In this document: piece by piece, positions 21,849-33,700 of the stretch
Layout: every line of letters starts with the position of its first letter
Numbering within the stretch: the first letter of the stretch is position 1
From: Theocolax elegans
Taxonomy: Eukaryota; Arthropoda; Insecta; Hymenoptera; Cerocephalidae
DNA length: 64,000 nucleotides
Reading direction: 5' to 3'
Assembly: GCA_026168455.1 (NCBI GenBank)
Contig: CM047429.1
Coordinates: forward strand, 8,831,125-8,895,124
Program-made: the position numbers and the translations under genes
The notes under the pieces: model-generated
Database searches by the model: none
Told to the model about the DNA's origin: nothing
What the model saw: the letters and a program-made list of their open reading frames with translations, nothing else

Positions 21849-23290
21849 ATGGGATATTTCATGTCAAGTAGTATGATAAAAATTTTAAATCGCACCAAAC
21901 TTTGAGAATATGCTGGAAATATGTTTCAGAAAATATAAAAAAATTTTTAGGTGTTAAAAATAATTTGACTGAGAGTTCTTCTACCATAAAAAATGAAAAA
22001 TTTTATTTTTAAAAAAATTACTATTTTTAAATCCGTTTAAAAATCTATTGACTTTTTTGAAAAATATTACAATTTTCACATAATGTTAGAAACTTATGGT
22101 TCTGTTTCCAGATATCTCACATTTAAGAATTTAAGTTATAGCATTATTTATTATTGCATAGAAACGATTTCATAGCATTATTTTAAAATCTATTAGTCCT
22201 ACATGATAATTTTAAATGGGTAAAATAGTCGTCTCAAAATAACAAAATTTTTTACAATTAAATACTTTATGTTCAAAACAATATTTCTGAAGCTATCATA
22301 GAAAACCTGCCAAAACTATGAATAAACACAAGAACAGGTTTTTTGCTATTAGTCAAAATTATCATTGATACATAAAAACTTTAATTCAACGAAATGTGCA
22401 AAAACTTTTTTCTATGAAACACTTTACGATCTGAAATATATTTTTGAAGATATACATAAAAAAATAAAATTAAGTGTATACAACACGTTTTTTTTAGCAT
22501 TCAACTTGAAATGTATAAATATTTATGTCAGTTACAAAAAATTTGTGTATATTCTTCAATTTTCGCTCAAATAAATTCTTTTAAAAGAGAACATAATAAA
22601 TAATAATTAAATATAGTTTAACAGTCTAATATATAGAAAATGAACGCTTATCAAGAACAATAATTGCTAGACGAAAACTTGGAGCTGAACTCAATAATCA
22701 GGAAATTTTCTTCTTATTATATAGTTTTTACTATTTTCTCAAAAGCCTTTACTCGTATTCAATATTTAGTATTATAAGCAGCGACTGATGAAACGATTAT
22801 TATCCAGAATGTTCTAAAAGAAAAGAGAACAAGCATTGTGAATAAAAGATCAAATATTTTCCCCAAATACATTTTAAAATAGGAAACCCAAAAATACTAC
22901 CACCGCATTGCCAAATTTTATAAGAGTTTAAAATTTAAAATTTTTCGGAAATAATCTTATACCGTATGTACACAGCCTTTTGTTATTGACCAGTATCCAC
23001 TACTTTAATCAACTGAACTTAGATAGTATAAATAAGTCATTTTATTAATTTAAATAACTCTTACTTATTAAATTTGTTAATATTTACTTAATACTAATTT
23101 AAATTCATTATTAAATACTGATAATGAATTCTAGAAATTTTTGTAAATTAAAAAAATAAATATAGTTGTTTATGGGTTCACATCTTATAGTAAAACTTTT
23201 GAAATAAATTTTGAATATAATTATTTAATAAATGTTATATATATAAGGAAAGATCATAATTTAATCGAACCGAATACAGTATATTGCGAA
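21849..23290. other. AT-rich non-coding sequence
   Basis: Starts with GGGATATTTCATGTCAAGTA, which resembles the complement of the motif ending near 28328 (CACTTCACATGGAATCTCCC). The two may be ends of one foldback or Tc1/mariner-type MITE family. The rest is A+T-rich with short ORFs that show no recognisable motif. Confidence 0.5.
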
Positions 23291-23296
23291 AGAATT

Positions 23297-23929
23297 TAGG
23301 GTTTTGAAAAATTTGAAAATCGCATTTTTTTATAGGAATGTGGTTTAAGGTTCCTGAGTTAGAGCCAAACTAAGTTGCGATGTTCGTGAGTCAGACCCCT
23401 TACGCCTAGAGGCGTATTCCGGTCCGGTACGGTAAGGCCAAATGTTGACATTTTCAAAATTTCAGAAAAACGTTAAAAACATTTGGTAAAGCCAAGAGCG
23501 AGCATGTTTACTAATTTTTTCCCTCAAACATTCTTTCGGATTATTACTAATCATAATTTTCAAACGAAATGGACATTTTCCAAATTTGACCTTCAAATGA
23601 CCTTGACCCTGAGGTCATGAGGTCAATCCGATTTCAGATTCGAATTCAGCGACCCCAAAAACATGAGCATTTTGAATGAAAAATTGTAACTAATGACTTC
23701 TGAAACTCCTACACATAATTTTCAAGTAGGATTGACATCGAAACTAGAAATGTCTTGGAAACTTAGCCATATTGCATCCCCCATTTTGAATTTAATTTTT
23801 TTGGTTGCAGAATCATGTTTGGAGACTTCGTTAACCCTCACACCTGAATTGAGTTATTTAAATGAAAAAAACTGAGTACTTATGAAAAAAAATGTTTACG
23901 CCTCTAGGCGTTTTCCGGCCCTCTAAAGG
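23297..23929. mobile_element. MITE of the CCTTTAGAG family (T1), long version
   Basis: Right end CTCTAAAGG followed by TTAA (23930-23933), with CGCCTCTAGGCG just inside. The left part carries GTCAGACCCCTTACGCC and CCTAGAGGCG, as in the copy at 44252-44650, but the extreme left terminus is decayed. No transposase frame was found. Confidence 0.65.
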
Positions 23930-23964
23930 TTAATAATTTTCTAGTACAAATGGATTAAGAAATC

Positions 23965-24303
23965 GTGGAGGGCGATAATTATGGATCCCGTGAAAATAAA
24001 GATTTTGTTGACAATAGGATGAATTGTCAATTACAGATGGATTACGAAATCGACGAGGGCGATAAATTTGAACTTCGTGATAAAAGTGTTAATCATGTTT
24101 GTAAATTGAATAAAAAAGAATTTGTTATGTCTAGGGACAAGTTAGATATTTTCCCGAGAACTGAAATATTATGGATAAACGAACAAGGACCTGAAGAAAC
24201 TGAAAATAATATAAATAATGAGAATTCAATAAACGTACAGGATGAAAATGAACAGGATGAGGACTTTAGCCATTTTTTATTGAATGAACGAGTTATAAAT
24301 TAA
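23965..24303 (+). CDS. Hypothetical acidic protein, 112 aa
   Basis: An open frame of 112 codons, unusually acidic (about a quarter Asp or Glu) and Asn-rich toward the C-terminus. Its first part contains a duplicated block: MD.EI.EGDNYGSRENK at about 23950-24000 and MDYEIDEGDKFELRDK at about 24040-24085, showing a roughly 90-bp tandem duplication whose first unit begins upstream of the ATG behind a stop. No known domain is recognised. It lies between a MITE and an inverted repeat near Gypsy remnants, so it may be a leftover of a transposon ORF rather than a host gene. Confidence 0.3.
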   Translation: MEGDNYGSRENKDFVDNRMNCQLQMDYEIDEGDKFELRDKSVNHVCKLNKKEFVMSRDKLDIFPRTEILWINEQGPEETENNINNENSINVQDENEQDEDFSHFLLNERVIN

Positions 24304-24350
24304 AATTTACGAAGTGAATTGGTCGAAACCGAAATGAATAATAGTTATTT

Positions 24351-25250
24351 GTTTTAAATTAATATTGAATTTTGTCGGTCTTGCTGAGCTAACGTCTAAT
24401 GACTCTAAGAACTCCTTGTTGCTCGCTCGAAAAGGCACGCCAATTCGCCGCGTATCAATCCCGAGGACAACATTATGAAGGCCACAAGCCGCCAGACATA
24501 AACCAAAAGAAGAAGCAAATAAAATACTAAGTAATAAAATTCAAAATAATTTAATAAGAAAGAAAGAAATTTTAAGTCTATGTGTTTCGTCTTGGGACCG
24601 TCTGCCAGAACTCATCAGTGGGGCGCAGACGGTCCCTGCCCCAGACACACAAGACAATATTATTGAATCAAAATAATGATAAACTTAAATTTTTGGTATC
24701 GTAAGAATACTTTTGCCTGGGCGAGAAAAATTATATTTTTAATAATAACGGGACTTTGGTTTAAAATTATGTCCATAGTACATACTCTGATGTTAGGGGG
24801 CACTTTTCCATCCACAATCAGATTTTCCACCTTATGTGTACTTATATAGGCTCCGTTCATTCGTTCTTACGATACCAAAAATTTAAGTTTATCATTATTT
24901 TGATTCAATAATATTGTCTTGCGTGTCTGGGGCAGGGACCGTCTGCGCCCCACTGATGAGTTCTGGCAGACGGTCCCAAGACGAAACACATAGACTTAAA
25001 ATTTCTTTCTTTCTTATTAAATTATTTTCAATTTTATTACTTAGTATTTTATTTGCTTCTTCTTTTGGTTTATGTCTGGCGGCTTGTGGCCTTCATAATG
25101 TTGTCCTCGGGATTGATATGCGGCGAATTGTCGTGCCTTTTCGAGCGAGCAACTTGGAGTTCTTAGTGTCGTTAGACGTTAGCTCAGCAAGGCCGACAAA
25201 ATTCAATATTAATTTAAAAACTTTTGCCTGGACGAGAAAAATTATATTTT
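24351..25250. repeat. Inverted repeat with about 350-bp arms
   Basis: 24351-24700 is the reverse complement of about 24870-25225 with few differences; a spacer of about 170 bp separates the arms. Each arm includes GGGACCGTCTG and CGCAGACGGTCCC, an 11-bp hairpin. A third copy of the arm lies at about 29655-29962. The 13-bp word AGTTATTTGTTTT flanks the structure at about 24342 and 25253. Interpretation is open: a foldback element or head-to-head LTR fragments. Confidence 0.75.
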
Positions 25251-25479
25251 TAGTTATTTGTTTTATTCATATAAACCTTATGTTAACAATTTGTATAGTT
25301 ATGAAAGTCAAAAGGTCGACATACGCAACAGTTCTGACAATCGATCTGAAGGGAGGATACAAATACATCTAATCGTAGTGAACGATTAAAAGAATTGTGC
25401 ATTTTGATAAAATGATCGCGGAACAAAGATAATCTATAAAAAATTTAATTGATACATACTGGGATAGTTTCAATCTAAA

Positions 25480-28040
25480 AGGAGAAAAATTAGGCGTGAC
25501 AATGCTATAGACCATAAGATACCCACTGTCGACGACATATTAATCATAGCTAAACCATATAGATTTCCTCATGCTCTTAAAAGCGAAATTAACAAACAAT
25601 TAAAAGAACAATTAAACGATAAAACCGCAAAAGATTGATGCCCTTTACATTATATAGTAGATATTAACGATCAAATCGGACCAGAATTTACAACCAGACA
25701 AATGTGAATGTTTAAAGAAAGAAGTAGTGTATCTGGGACACGTATTATCACCAAAACGGGTTCTGACGGATCTAGAAAAATAAGAAACAGTAAAAAATTA
25801 CCAATTCCAAAAACGCTAGACCACTAAGTAATTTATTAAAGAAAGACGCACCTTTCGTATGGTCCAGCAAGGTTCAAAAGGCATTTGATGACTTAAGAAA
25901 AAAATTGGGTAAACAACCAGTACTACAAATCGTAGATTTTCATAAACCATTTATAGTGACTTGTGACGCTAGCGATACAGCAATAAGAGCAATTTTATCA
26001 CAAGGACAGGTGAAAACCGACCTACCGGTCGCTACTGTTTCGTGAGTATTAAACGAAGCCGAACAAAAATATGACACTTATTCAAGTGAAGCATTAGCCC
26101 TACTGTATTACGTTACTGAGCTCGACTGCTATCTAAAAGGCCGCCGTTTCCTTATTATGACAGATCATAAACCGCTCGTTTGGTTTAAAAGCTCGGTAGA
26201 TCCGACATTTAGAATTAGCAGATGAAGAATAAAACTAAATGCTTACGATTTTGACATCGTATATAAAGCCGGTAAAAGTAACGTTAATGCTGATGCGTTA
26301 CTAAGAAACCCAATAAAGGAACCCGTTTATGTTATTAAACATCATTCTATGGGAACACGCAATCGCACAGAAAAAATAACACGGCCAAACTGCAACGAAA
26401 AAAGAGCGAAAATGTCCAATATAGTAAAAGAACCAGTCAAAACCTTCCCATAATATAAGAAGCCCCCGACCGACACGGTGGCGGAGTGGCGGAGACGCAC
26501 CTCGGCCGGAAGTTAAGCAGCACTGAGTGCGGTTCGCACTTGGATGGGTTTGGCTTTCGTGGCGGGTTAGGTGTTTTTTCACACTTCACAACGTGAGCGG
26601 GAGGTGTGAAACATTCGGTTTCGGTGTCAAGGCCTACGCAATGTGACTTTGACACCCAAAAAGAATGTTTCGAATACACCGGCCATCTCGGGTGAGGTTT
26701 TCCCTGCTTCACAGGTTTCCCTCATCCACGGGCATAACCCCGGGCGAATGCGAGATGGTGGGGTTTTAAGGGAGGGATAAAGCACCCACACATAGGTGGT
26801 AGGTGGACACCGTTAAAGTCCCCAGGGGGATAAACGGTAAGAAGTGCCAGGAAAAAGAGAGCACAAATCAAGAATAAAAAAAAAAAAAAAAAAAAAATAT
26901 AAGAAGCCCCCGAGGAAACTGAATGGATAGTCAACTCGGACAAGAGGTTACAACTCATGGAGGAAGCTAGTTTTATCATCGAATTTGATGAGTCCTAGAA
27001 AATAAAGGATGTTCACGAAGTACCAAACGCGAAAAAGAAATTTATTGAAGTTAAACAATAACTGTTTATGAGAAAAGATAACTATGTTTATTTCATAACT
27101 ACTGCCGGAATACTTTTAAACGAAGGATCCAGAAATTTGGCTTCAAAATTATTATGACCTAGTAAGAATAAATAACAGAATCGGAAAAATGCATTCTGCT
27201 ATGGTTTTACGTGACGAAGAGCGACTAAGTACTTCAGAAATTATTAATAATCTAAAAACAAATCTATTAAATTTGAAAAATGTTATATTGAAATAAAAAA
27301 TCACGTTCAATAAGTATCGCAAAGAACGTATTTATTGGAAACGGTTCAAGAACTGAAAATTTTAAACAAATAAGTATATCTCTACAAAATATTAATGTAA
27401 AAGTAATTATTTGTTTAAGGTTCAAAAAAGGGTGGAAGAAAGTAATAGGGAAAGTATTATTCGCGGAATGCACGAGTCTACTTATGCAGGGCATAAAGAG
27501 TAACAAAAACCTATAAACGTGCAAAACAACGTTGTTATTGGCCTGATATTAAAAAAGACGTGAAAAATTTCATTCGACATAGTTTATCTTGCCAACTAAA
27601 AAAATTAGCGTTATAACAAAACAACGCATGATAATAACAGATACTCCATATTCAACTTTGGAATCTATATCGGTCGATCTATGGGATCGTTCCCTAGATC
27701 TCAAAATAATAACAATAATATATTAACCATTCAATGTAACCTTTCAAATTACTGAATGGTGATACCCATACCCTACGCGACCGTGGCAACGATCATCGTT
27801 GCTGTTTTTGTAATGGTAATAAAGTATCCGTCGTTGTAATTGTTAATTATTTTCAAGCAAGGTACCTCGTTCTTAAGTATTTTGATTAAAGAAGTAGCAA
27901 AAATTTTTAAGATAAAATAAGTTAAAACGACGGCACATCACCCTCAGTCCAACTCCGTCGAGCATTTCCAGAGCAGCTTGGCCGCTTATTTGAAAAAAAT
28001 CATAGAAAGAAACGACGATTATAACAATATTCAAAGTTTT
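25480..28040 (+). pseudogene. Ty3/Gypsy retrotransposon pol remnant
   Basis: Shifting frames give the Gypsy pol order. An RT entry piece (AKPYRFPHALKSEINKQL, about 25550-25610) is followed by a deletion. Next comes a CLKKEVVYLGHVLS block, then RNase H (FIVTCDASDTAI, DTYSSEALALLY, LIMTDHKPLVWF, about 25910-26290). After a SINE insertion at 26470-26896 come the integrase zinc-binding piece (WPDIKKDVKNFIRHSLSCQ, about 27540-27600) and a fragment of the integrase core (TAHHPQSNSVEHF, about 27930-27970). More than ten stops and several frameshifts are present. No LTR could be assigned with confidence. Confidence 0.85.
26470..26896 (+). mobile_element. SINE with 5S-rRNA-like head, copy 3 (with poly-A)
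   Basis: Head CCGACACGGTGGCGG, then GGAAGTTAAGCAGCACTGAG and CACTTGGATGGG, a body ending in CAAATCAAGAATAAA and a poly-A tail of about 20. It is bounded by a 17-bp direct repeat ATATAAGAAGCCCCCGA (26453-26469, 26897-26913) inside the Gypsy remnant. This is the best preserved boundary pair of the family. A short internal deletion lies near the 5S middle and the stretch after GGATGGG. Confidence 0.88.
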
Positions 28041-28338
28041 AAAATAAAATAAATGAAATATTTAAACTGATTCTTCTTGAAATTAATAAACTTTCTCAAA
28101 TTTAATGTATATAAGAAAAAATTGTTAGATTTTGAGTTATTAAGTGATAAACATGGCCAAAAAGTCAATTTTTTCAAAAAATTCGATTTTTTGATTGGCT
28201 ACAACTCTGGTACTAATTGAAATTCAGGTCTAAAAATTTAGCTACACGCTATTCAAGTAGTTTTTACTGATTCCATACATTAAAACAAAATTCTATTTTT
28301 TAACTGGATCACTTCACATGGAATCTCCCATATATATA
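28041..28338. other. AT-rich spacer with a foldback-type end
   Basis: Ends in CACTTCACATGGAATCTCCC and a TA run immediately before the palindrome at 28339; the complement resembles the start of the block at 21849. No gene is seen. Confidence 0.45.
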
Positions 28339-29285
28339 CACTACCGGCCAATTGCTTTTGCCCACTTCGACTCAATTTTACCCGTTACAAAAAGTATCAT
28401 AACTTGGGTAAAAATTAAAATAAATAATCGTTCGACAGCTCATTTAAAAGCTTGAAGTAAGGTCTTTTTAATGGTTTACCGTCCCTATTTATATTTTTTG
28501 TTTTTTAATGTTTTTAACATAAAAATCAAAATGTATAAAATTCGGATTTTCTTGTTCGTCTTCATTTTAAAACTGCACTTCAACCAAACATCGGAAAATA
28601 ATTTTATAAAAAAAATTGAAAAGCTTGAATCAAGAGCTTTTGAACGCACTATATAAACATTGTTTTAAAGTCATTTTTACGTTTTGACTGGTGGTTTTCT
28701 TTACTACCAAATACAGAAAATAATTATTAAAATTCTATTAACTGTATAGTTTAGAAAATTCTTTATAATCAATTCATTTATTAAATTAAAAAAAAAATTC
28801 TAAACAATCTGAAAAATGTGTACATAATCTTAAGATAAAATCAAACATTTTTTCTCCTAGACATTTTTTTTTAAATTTAATCCTTCCGAGATACATAAAG
28901 TTGAAGAAAAGACGTGTTTTAAAAGAAAACCACCAGTCAAAACGTAAAAAGGACTTTACAACAATGTTAATATAGTGCGTTCGAAAGCTCTTGATTCAAA
29001 CTTTTCAATTTTTTTTATAAAATTATTTTCCGATGTTTGGTTGAAGTGCAGTTTTAAAATGAAGACGAACAAGAAAATCCGAATTTTATACATTTTGATT
29101 TTTATGTTAAAATCATTAAAAAACAAAAAATATAAATAGGGACGGTAAACCATTAAAAAGACCTTACTTCAAGCTTTTAAATGAGCTGTCGAACGATTAT
29201 TTATTTTAATTTTTACCCAAGTTATGATACTTTTTGTAACGGGTAAAATTGAGTCGAAGTGGGCAAAAGCAATTGGCCGGTAGTG
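28339..29285. mobile_element. 947-bp palindromic foldback element
   Basis: Starts CACTACCGGCCAATTGC and ends in the complement. The arms (about 28339-28720 and 28900-29285) are almost identical reverse complements, such that the same 60-aa ORF appears on both strands. TA-rich flanks (TATATA on the left, CATATATA on the right) and CACT-type termini are reminiscent of Tc1/mariner MITEs. No transposase. Confidence 0.85.
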
Positions 29286-29654
29286 CATATATATATATTA
29301 AATAAAATAGCGAAATAAACTGCATAAAAATATTTGTATACATTCTTCATTACACAAAGAGATCGTCCCAAAGAGAAGCAAATATATAAATACGCCATTT
29401 TTAAATTAAAAAGGATAAATAAAAATAAAAAGAAGGTCTTCTCTCTTTTCTCTTCTTACTGAAAATAATTTTGATGTCAATATACAAGAGAAAACGAGAA
29501 AATAGTTAAATATTCTTTTTATGCCGATTGAGGTAGGTTACCTTTCGCTTTAATTTCTTAAAAAAAAATAAAAAAAACGAATATAAGCTACAAAAAAATT
29601 GAATCTATGGTGCCTAATCAATCACTAAACGTAAATCCTATCTTTCCTAAAGAG

Positions 29655-29962
29655 TATTAAAAATATTAAAAATATAATTTTTCTCGCCCAGGCAAAAGTT
29701 TTTAAATTAATATTGAATTTTGTCGGTCTTGCTGAGCTAACGTCTAACGACACTAAGAACTCCAAGTTGCTCGCTCGAAAAGGCACGACAATCCGCCGCG
29801 TATCAATCCCGAGGACAACATTATGAAGGCCATAAGCCGCCAGACATAAACCAAAAGAAGAAGCAAATAAAATACTAAGTAATAAAATTGAAAATATTTT
29901 AATAAGAAAGAAAGAAATTTTAAGTCTATGTGTTTCGTCTTGGGACCGTCTGCCGGAACTCA
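29655..29962. repeat. Third copy of the 24.4/25.2-kb inverted-repeat arm
   Basis: Matches the left arm at 24351-24620 in the same orientation and extends further left (AATTTTTCTCGCCCAGGCAA). It ends at GGAACTCATC, where a 73-bp tandem array begins. Confidence 0.8.
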
Positions 29963-30253
29963 TCCTAAAGAATACTTGGTTGCACTCTTTCCTCCTCGTT
30001 GCGGTAAATAGTCCAGCAACACCGTCACTTATCCTTCCTAAGGAGTGCTTAATTGCACCCTTTCCTCCTCGTTGGGATAAATAGTCCAGCAACATGTTCA
30101 CTTATCTTTCCTAAAGCGTGCTAAATTGCATCTTTCCCCCTGGTTGGGATAAATAGTCCAGCAAGACTGTCACTTATCCATCCTCAGGAGTGCATAATTG
30201 CACCCTTTCCTCCGCGTTGCAATTAATAGTTCAGCAACACCTTCACTTATCCT
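29963..30253. repeat. 73-bp tandem repeat, four units
   Basis: Units begin at 29963, 30036, 30109 and 30181 (spacing 73, 73, 72), with a partial start at 30254. Each contains CTTTCCTCC, AAATAGTCCAGCAA and CACTTATC. Function unknown. Confidence 0.85.
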
Positions 30254-31019
30254 TCCTCGGTATAATTCCAAATTAAAACATTTACAAATAGTTACAACCA
30301 AACTTACCTTGACTCTAGTAATTCTGTTAATTAGTCATACTTTCTTACAGGACGAGAAGATATATATATATTTATATATAAAGGGAATTTGGCATACTGG
30401 AAAAATTTACATTAGACTCAATGGACATGGGAGAAACTGTACAACAAAATAACGGTTGCAAAGAAACGAGACGAGGTGGGAAAAGATATATTTTATCAAA
30501 ATGGATTATTGATAAGAAAAGTTTATTAATAAAATTAAGTGAAGCAGTCTCTTATATAGCATTAATATAAGTTTTGGATAAAATTACCGATTCAATTCCA
30601 AAGTATGAGGAAATTTCTGATAGTGATTTTAATAAAAAATGCAGCAGAAATTTCATAAATTAGTTAATTTCGTGGACATAGTTCAAAATTCGACTATTAA
30701 TAAAAATAATAATTAAAAATGCACAATCTAGTGTTCACACTAATATAGTTCACAATAGTTTTCAATCTAATACAATGTTCATAAGGGATATATTAAATAA
30801 ATAATATTGTTCGCTGGTTTATATTGCTTTGTAGGAAATATAACAAACAAATATGTAAATAATAAAACCGTACATAGGTACTATAAACCTCTTATAATTA
30901 TGTAATCATTACTTAGAACAATTTATATAGAAATTCAGTCAAATACAATGAATAATTTTTTTCTTTTCTAAAAAAAAGATTTGAATGTATGCCTATTGGT
31001 TCTAATATAATAAAGTAGT
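30254..31019. other. AT-rich non-coding sequence
   Basis: No recognisable gene or repeat boundary; only short ORFs in A+T-rich DNA. Confidence 0.5.
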
Positions 31020-31142
31020 TTATATATATATATATATATATGCGTGTGTGTGTGTGTGTGTGTGTGTGCGTGTGTGCGTGCGTGCGTGCGTGGGGTGCGT
31101 GCGTGCGTGCGTGGGGTGCGTGGGTGCGTGCGTGCGTGCGTG
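31020..31142. repeat. Compound (TA)n(TG)n and GCGT-rich microsatellite
   Basis: (TA)n, then (TG)n, then GCGTGCGTGCGTGGG-type units. It abuts the 3' truncation of an R1-clade LINE. The plus and minus ORFs through it are low-complexity artefacts. Confidence 0.9.
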
Positions 31143-32671
31143 ACCCATCGTCACTCCCTCTGGATGCTGCGGCCTAAGCAGTTCGTCGTAAATGACGTTC
31201 CAATGAATAGGTCCCAAGACCGAACCCTGTGGCACGCCTCCGGTGATGTTATAAGAGTGCGCGGCATCCTCGGTGTCATAGAGGTGGATCCGTTCTGTGA
31301 GGTAGCTCGGGATGACTATTCGTAAGTAGAGCGGCACATTTAATTATTCCAAGGACAACATAATATTGTCCCATCGCGCCGAGTTGAAGGCATTGCGGAT
31401 ATCCAGTGCGATGATAGCACATATGCGCCTAGAATTCCTGGTACCACTGATGGGATTGGTGGCCAACTCAACAACTCGACTTATAACGTCAATAGTTGAG
31501 CGCCCTTTTCGAAAACCGAACTGATTGTCGGACAGATCGCCTGCCTGTGCAATGGCTGCTTGTAGCCTGGCATAAATGACCCACTCGAAAAGCTTCCCAG
31601 CTATATCCAACAAACAGAGAGGACGGTATGAGAAAGGGTTCTCCGGTGGTTGGCTCCCCTTTGGAAGAAGCACCAGCCTCTGTACCTTCCACCGTGCTGG
31701 GAAGCATCATAATTGAAAACATGCACTAAATGTGTCCGCAAACATTTGTGGCACATTCAGCGCAACGGTCTTAATGGCCAGACCTGGTATTCCATCCGGC
31801 CCTGGAGCTTTAGGGATGAATATTCTCCTTGCAGCCATTTTTCAGCTCGGTTATGCTAATGTCTGACGGCGCGACTGTACTGTCGGTCCCTATTAGGCCA
31901 GTCTCGGCTACCCGTTCCTGATGTTGTGGGAATAGGAGGCGCATCGCTCTGTCAAGAAAATGTGGACACCATGGCATTAAGGCGCCCCTTGGTTTAATCT
32001 TATTCATCACCATTTTGTAGGGCTTACCCCAGGGATCGCGGTCCATTTCCTCGGAAAATTCGCGCCAACACTTGCGTTTAGCCGCTTTAATGGCAGCCTT
32101 GAGCTCTTTCCGTTTCTCCTCGTAGGCCGCGGTTAGTTCTTGGTACCACGGCTGGCTCCGAGCTCTCTGGTGTAGTCACCGAGTCCGCAGACACTCTTAT
32201 TCATTATATCGCGCGTATTCGTTAAGAGCCCTGCTTGTTGCTCTCGCCATACTCTTCAGCTTTTTGTGGATGTTGTTCTTATTAAGAACAAACTCCACCA
32301 AGGTGTCTATATTCTCACGCAGACGGAGAGAAGCTCTGTCAGCGTCACTCGACATTCCTGTCGGGAGCAGGTCACACGTAGCATTTGATGCTACAGAGGC
32401 CGAATGACCAACCTCCGCAGCACTTACCATTTTAACGGTGTGAGTTTGGTCCTCCCCAAAATCCGTGGCTTCTACCCGATTGGAAACAGTGGCGGGATTT
32501 GACAAGACGTGCCCGCTTGGGGTAGTGTTGTTTTAACCTCACTATCCATAATTTGTTTAATTTCGGGGTGCCTTCCTCTATCTGGTTTTGGTTCACCCCG
32601 AATATTTGATTTTTTCGGTACCATCCATATCTGGAAAGCATTCCCCTATCCTCCACCTGGGGAGACGCCAT
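31143..32671 (-). pseudogene. R1-clade non-LTR retrotransposon remnant
   Basis: From 32671 down: an ORF1-like N-terminal piece (32197-32671). It is joined directly to the ORF2 pre-RT linker (MDRDPWGKPYKMVMNKI), then RT motifs KAPGPDGIPGLAIK, FSYRPLCLLDIAGKLFE, NQFGFRKGRSTIDVI, IIALDIRNAFNSARW (motif A), GGVPQGSVLGPIHWNVIYD (motif B). The APE endonuclease domain is missing between ORF1 and RT, and the sequence ends before the YADD motif at the microsatellite. Several stops and frameshifts. The linker and motif-B wording point to the R1 clade. Confidence 0.8.
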
Positions 32672-33040
32672 GATGCGGGACCAGCAAATCCGGCACGGGT
32701 GTGATACAAGAAGAGATGCATGCTCAGAATAGGCTACAATATGTACATGCGTACAACTTCTTATAATAGCTTAAATATTTTCTAATCTCTTGTTTATGCC
32801 GAATATTTTGCAACGCACACGTTTTTGTTATTTTTCCGTAATATAATTTGCTAGATGGCCAGTTATTGTATACATCTACGAGTGTTCACCATATTTATAA
32901 TATTAAGACGTTTAAGAAAACCTTAATAAAATAGGACTAAACCGATTTATTGTTTTATGATATATCGCCGGCTCACTTATGTAATTCATTTAATGGCAAT
33001 TTTCTTAAGTATGAATCTGAAGTTAAATTGCTAGGGGTCT
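32672..33040. other. Spacer, no gene seen
   Basis: AT-rich DNA between two LINE remnants; no motif recognised. Confidence 0.45.
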
Positions 33041-33700
33041 GGATAACATCTATTCCCAACGCGTTCATGGAGTCCTCCACTCCTTGAAATTCTTTGAACG
33101 TGCGCTCTCCCGTCATAACTGGAAATATCTCGTAGAGACTCTTATATTCCCTCACTTTGAATATGCGTGTGCGATTTACAATGATCTAGATGACACTAAG
33201 ACCTTGAAATTACAACACTTATTAAACGCATGCGTACGATTCGTGGGGGGGGGGGGGGGGTCATTCCATGGCGCGAGCATGTGACGCCATATAGTCTCAA
33301 GCTGGGCTGGTTGTCGGGCGAACTGAGAAGATCTTTTCATCTCTTTTCATTGGATCCTGTGCATTTAATATCATCGCTCACAAATCCCCGTCTTATATCG
33401 CCCGCCACTTCATTCTACGCGTCGCATCTTCTACATCCCGATCCTCCTCCCGTCATCCGCCTATGTCCCTACACTATCTCCCCCCTAGAACGGAATCCTT
33501 TAACAATTCCTTCATTATTACTGCCTCTCACCTCAACCTTCCATGTGCACACTTTGACCCCTGGTTATCCTCTTTATTTAAATCCGCTTTCTCATCGTAT
33601 CTTTATGAGCTCAACCTTTAGAATTGGACTGCAAGAGCCTACCGTGAGGGGTTTGCATGCCCTCCCTTGCCAGATCTCTAGTCATTTAAGATAAATGTAT
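33041..33700 (+). pseudogene. LINE family L-A, ORF2 C-terminal fragment
   Basis: Reads NVHGVLHSLKFFERALSRH-like, then YLVETLIFPHFEYACAIYND, LLNACVRFV, then after a 16-G run (33245-33260) REHVTPYSLKLGWLS. These match the post-RT region of the element at 55.8-58.7 kb (PHFDYACAVYND, NACVRFVWG, REHVTPFRLGLKWLS). Frameshifts near the G run and at about 33080 break it. RT catalytic motifs are not present. Confidence 0.75.

Noticed and set aside
24914..25372. 152-aa ORF with an apparent membrane segment
   Set aside because: It spans one arm of an inverted repeat; a near-identical translation appears at the third arm copy, so it follows the repeat, not a gene.
26470..26570. 5S rRNA gene
   Set aside because: Only the internal 5S-like block is present, with deletions, attached to a SINE body, poly-A and target duplications.
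29963..30253. CRISPR-like array
   Set aside because: Repeats are head-to-tail over the full 73 bp with no unique spacers, in a eukaryotic context.
31020..31337. Cysteine/valine-rich and histidine/threonine-rich ORFs
   Set aside because: Translations of the (TG)n and GCGT microsatellite.
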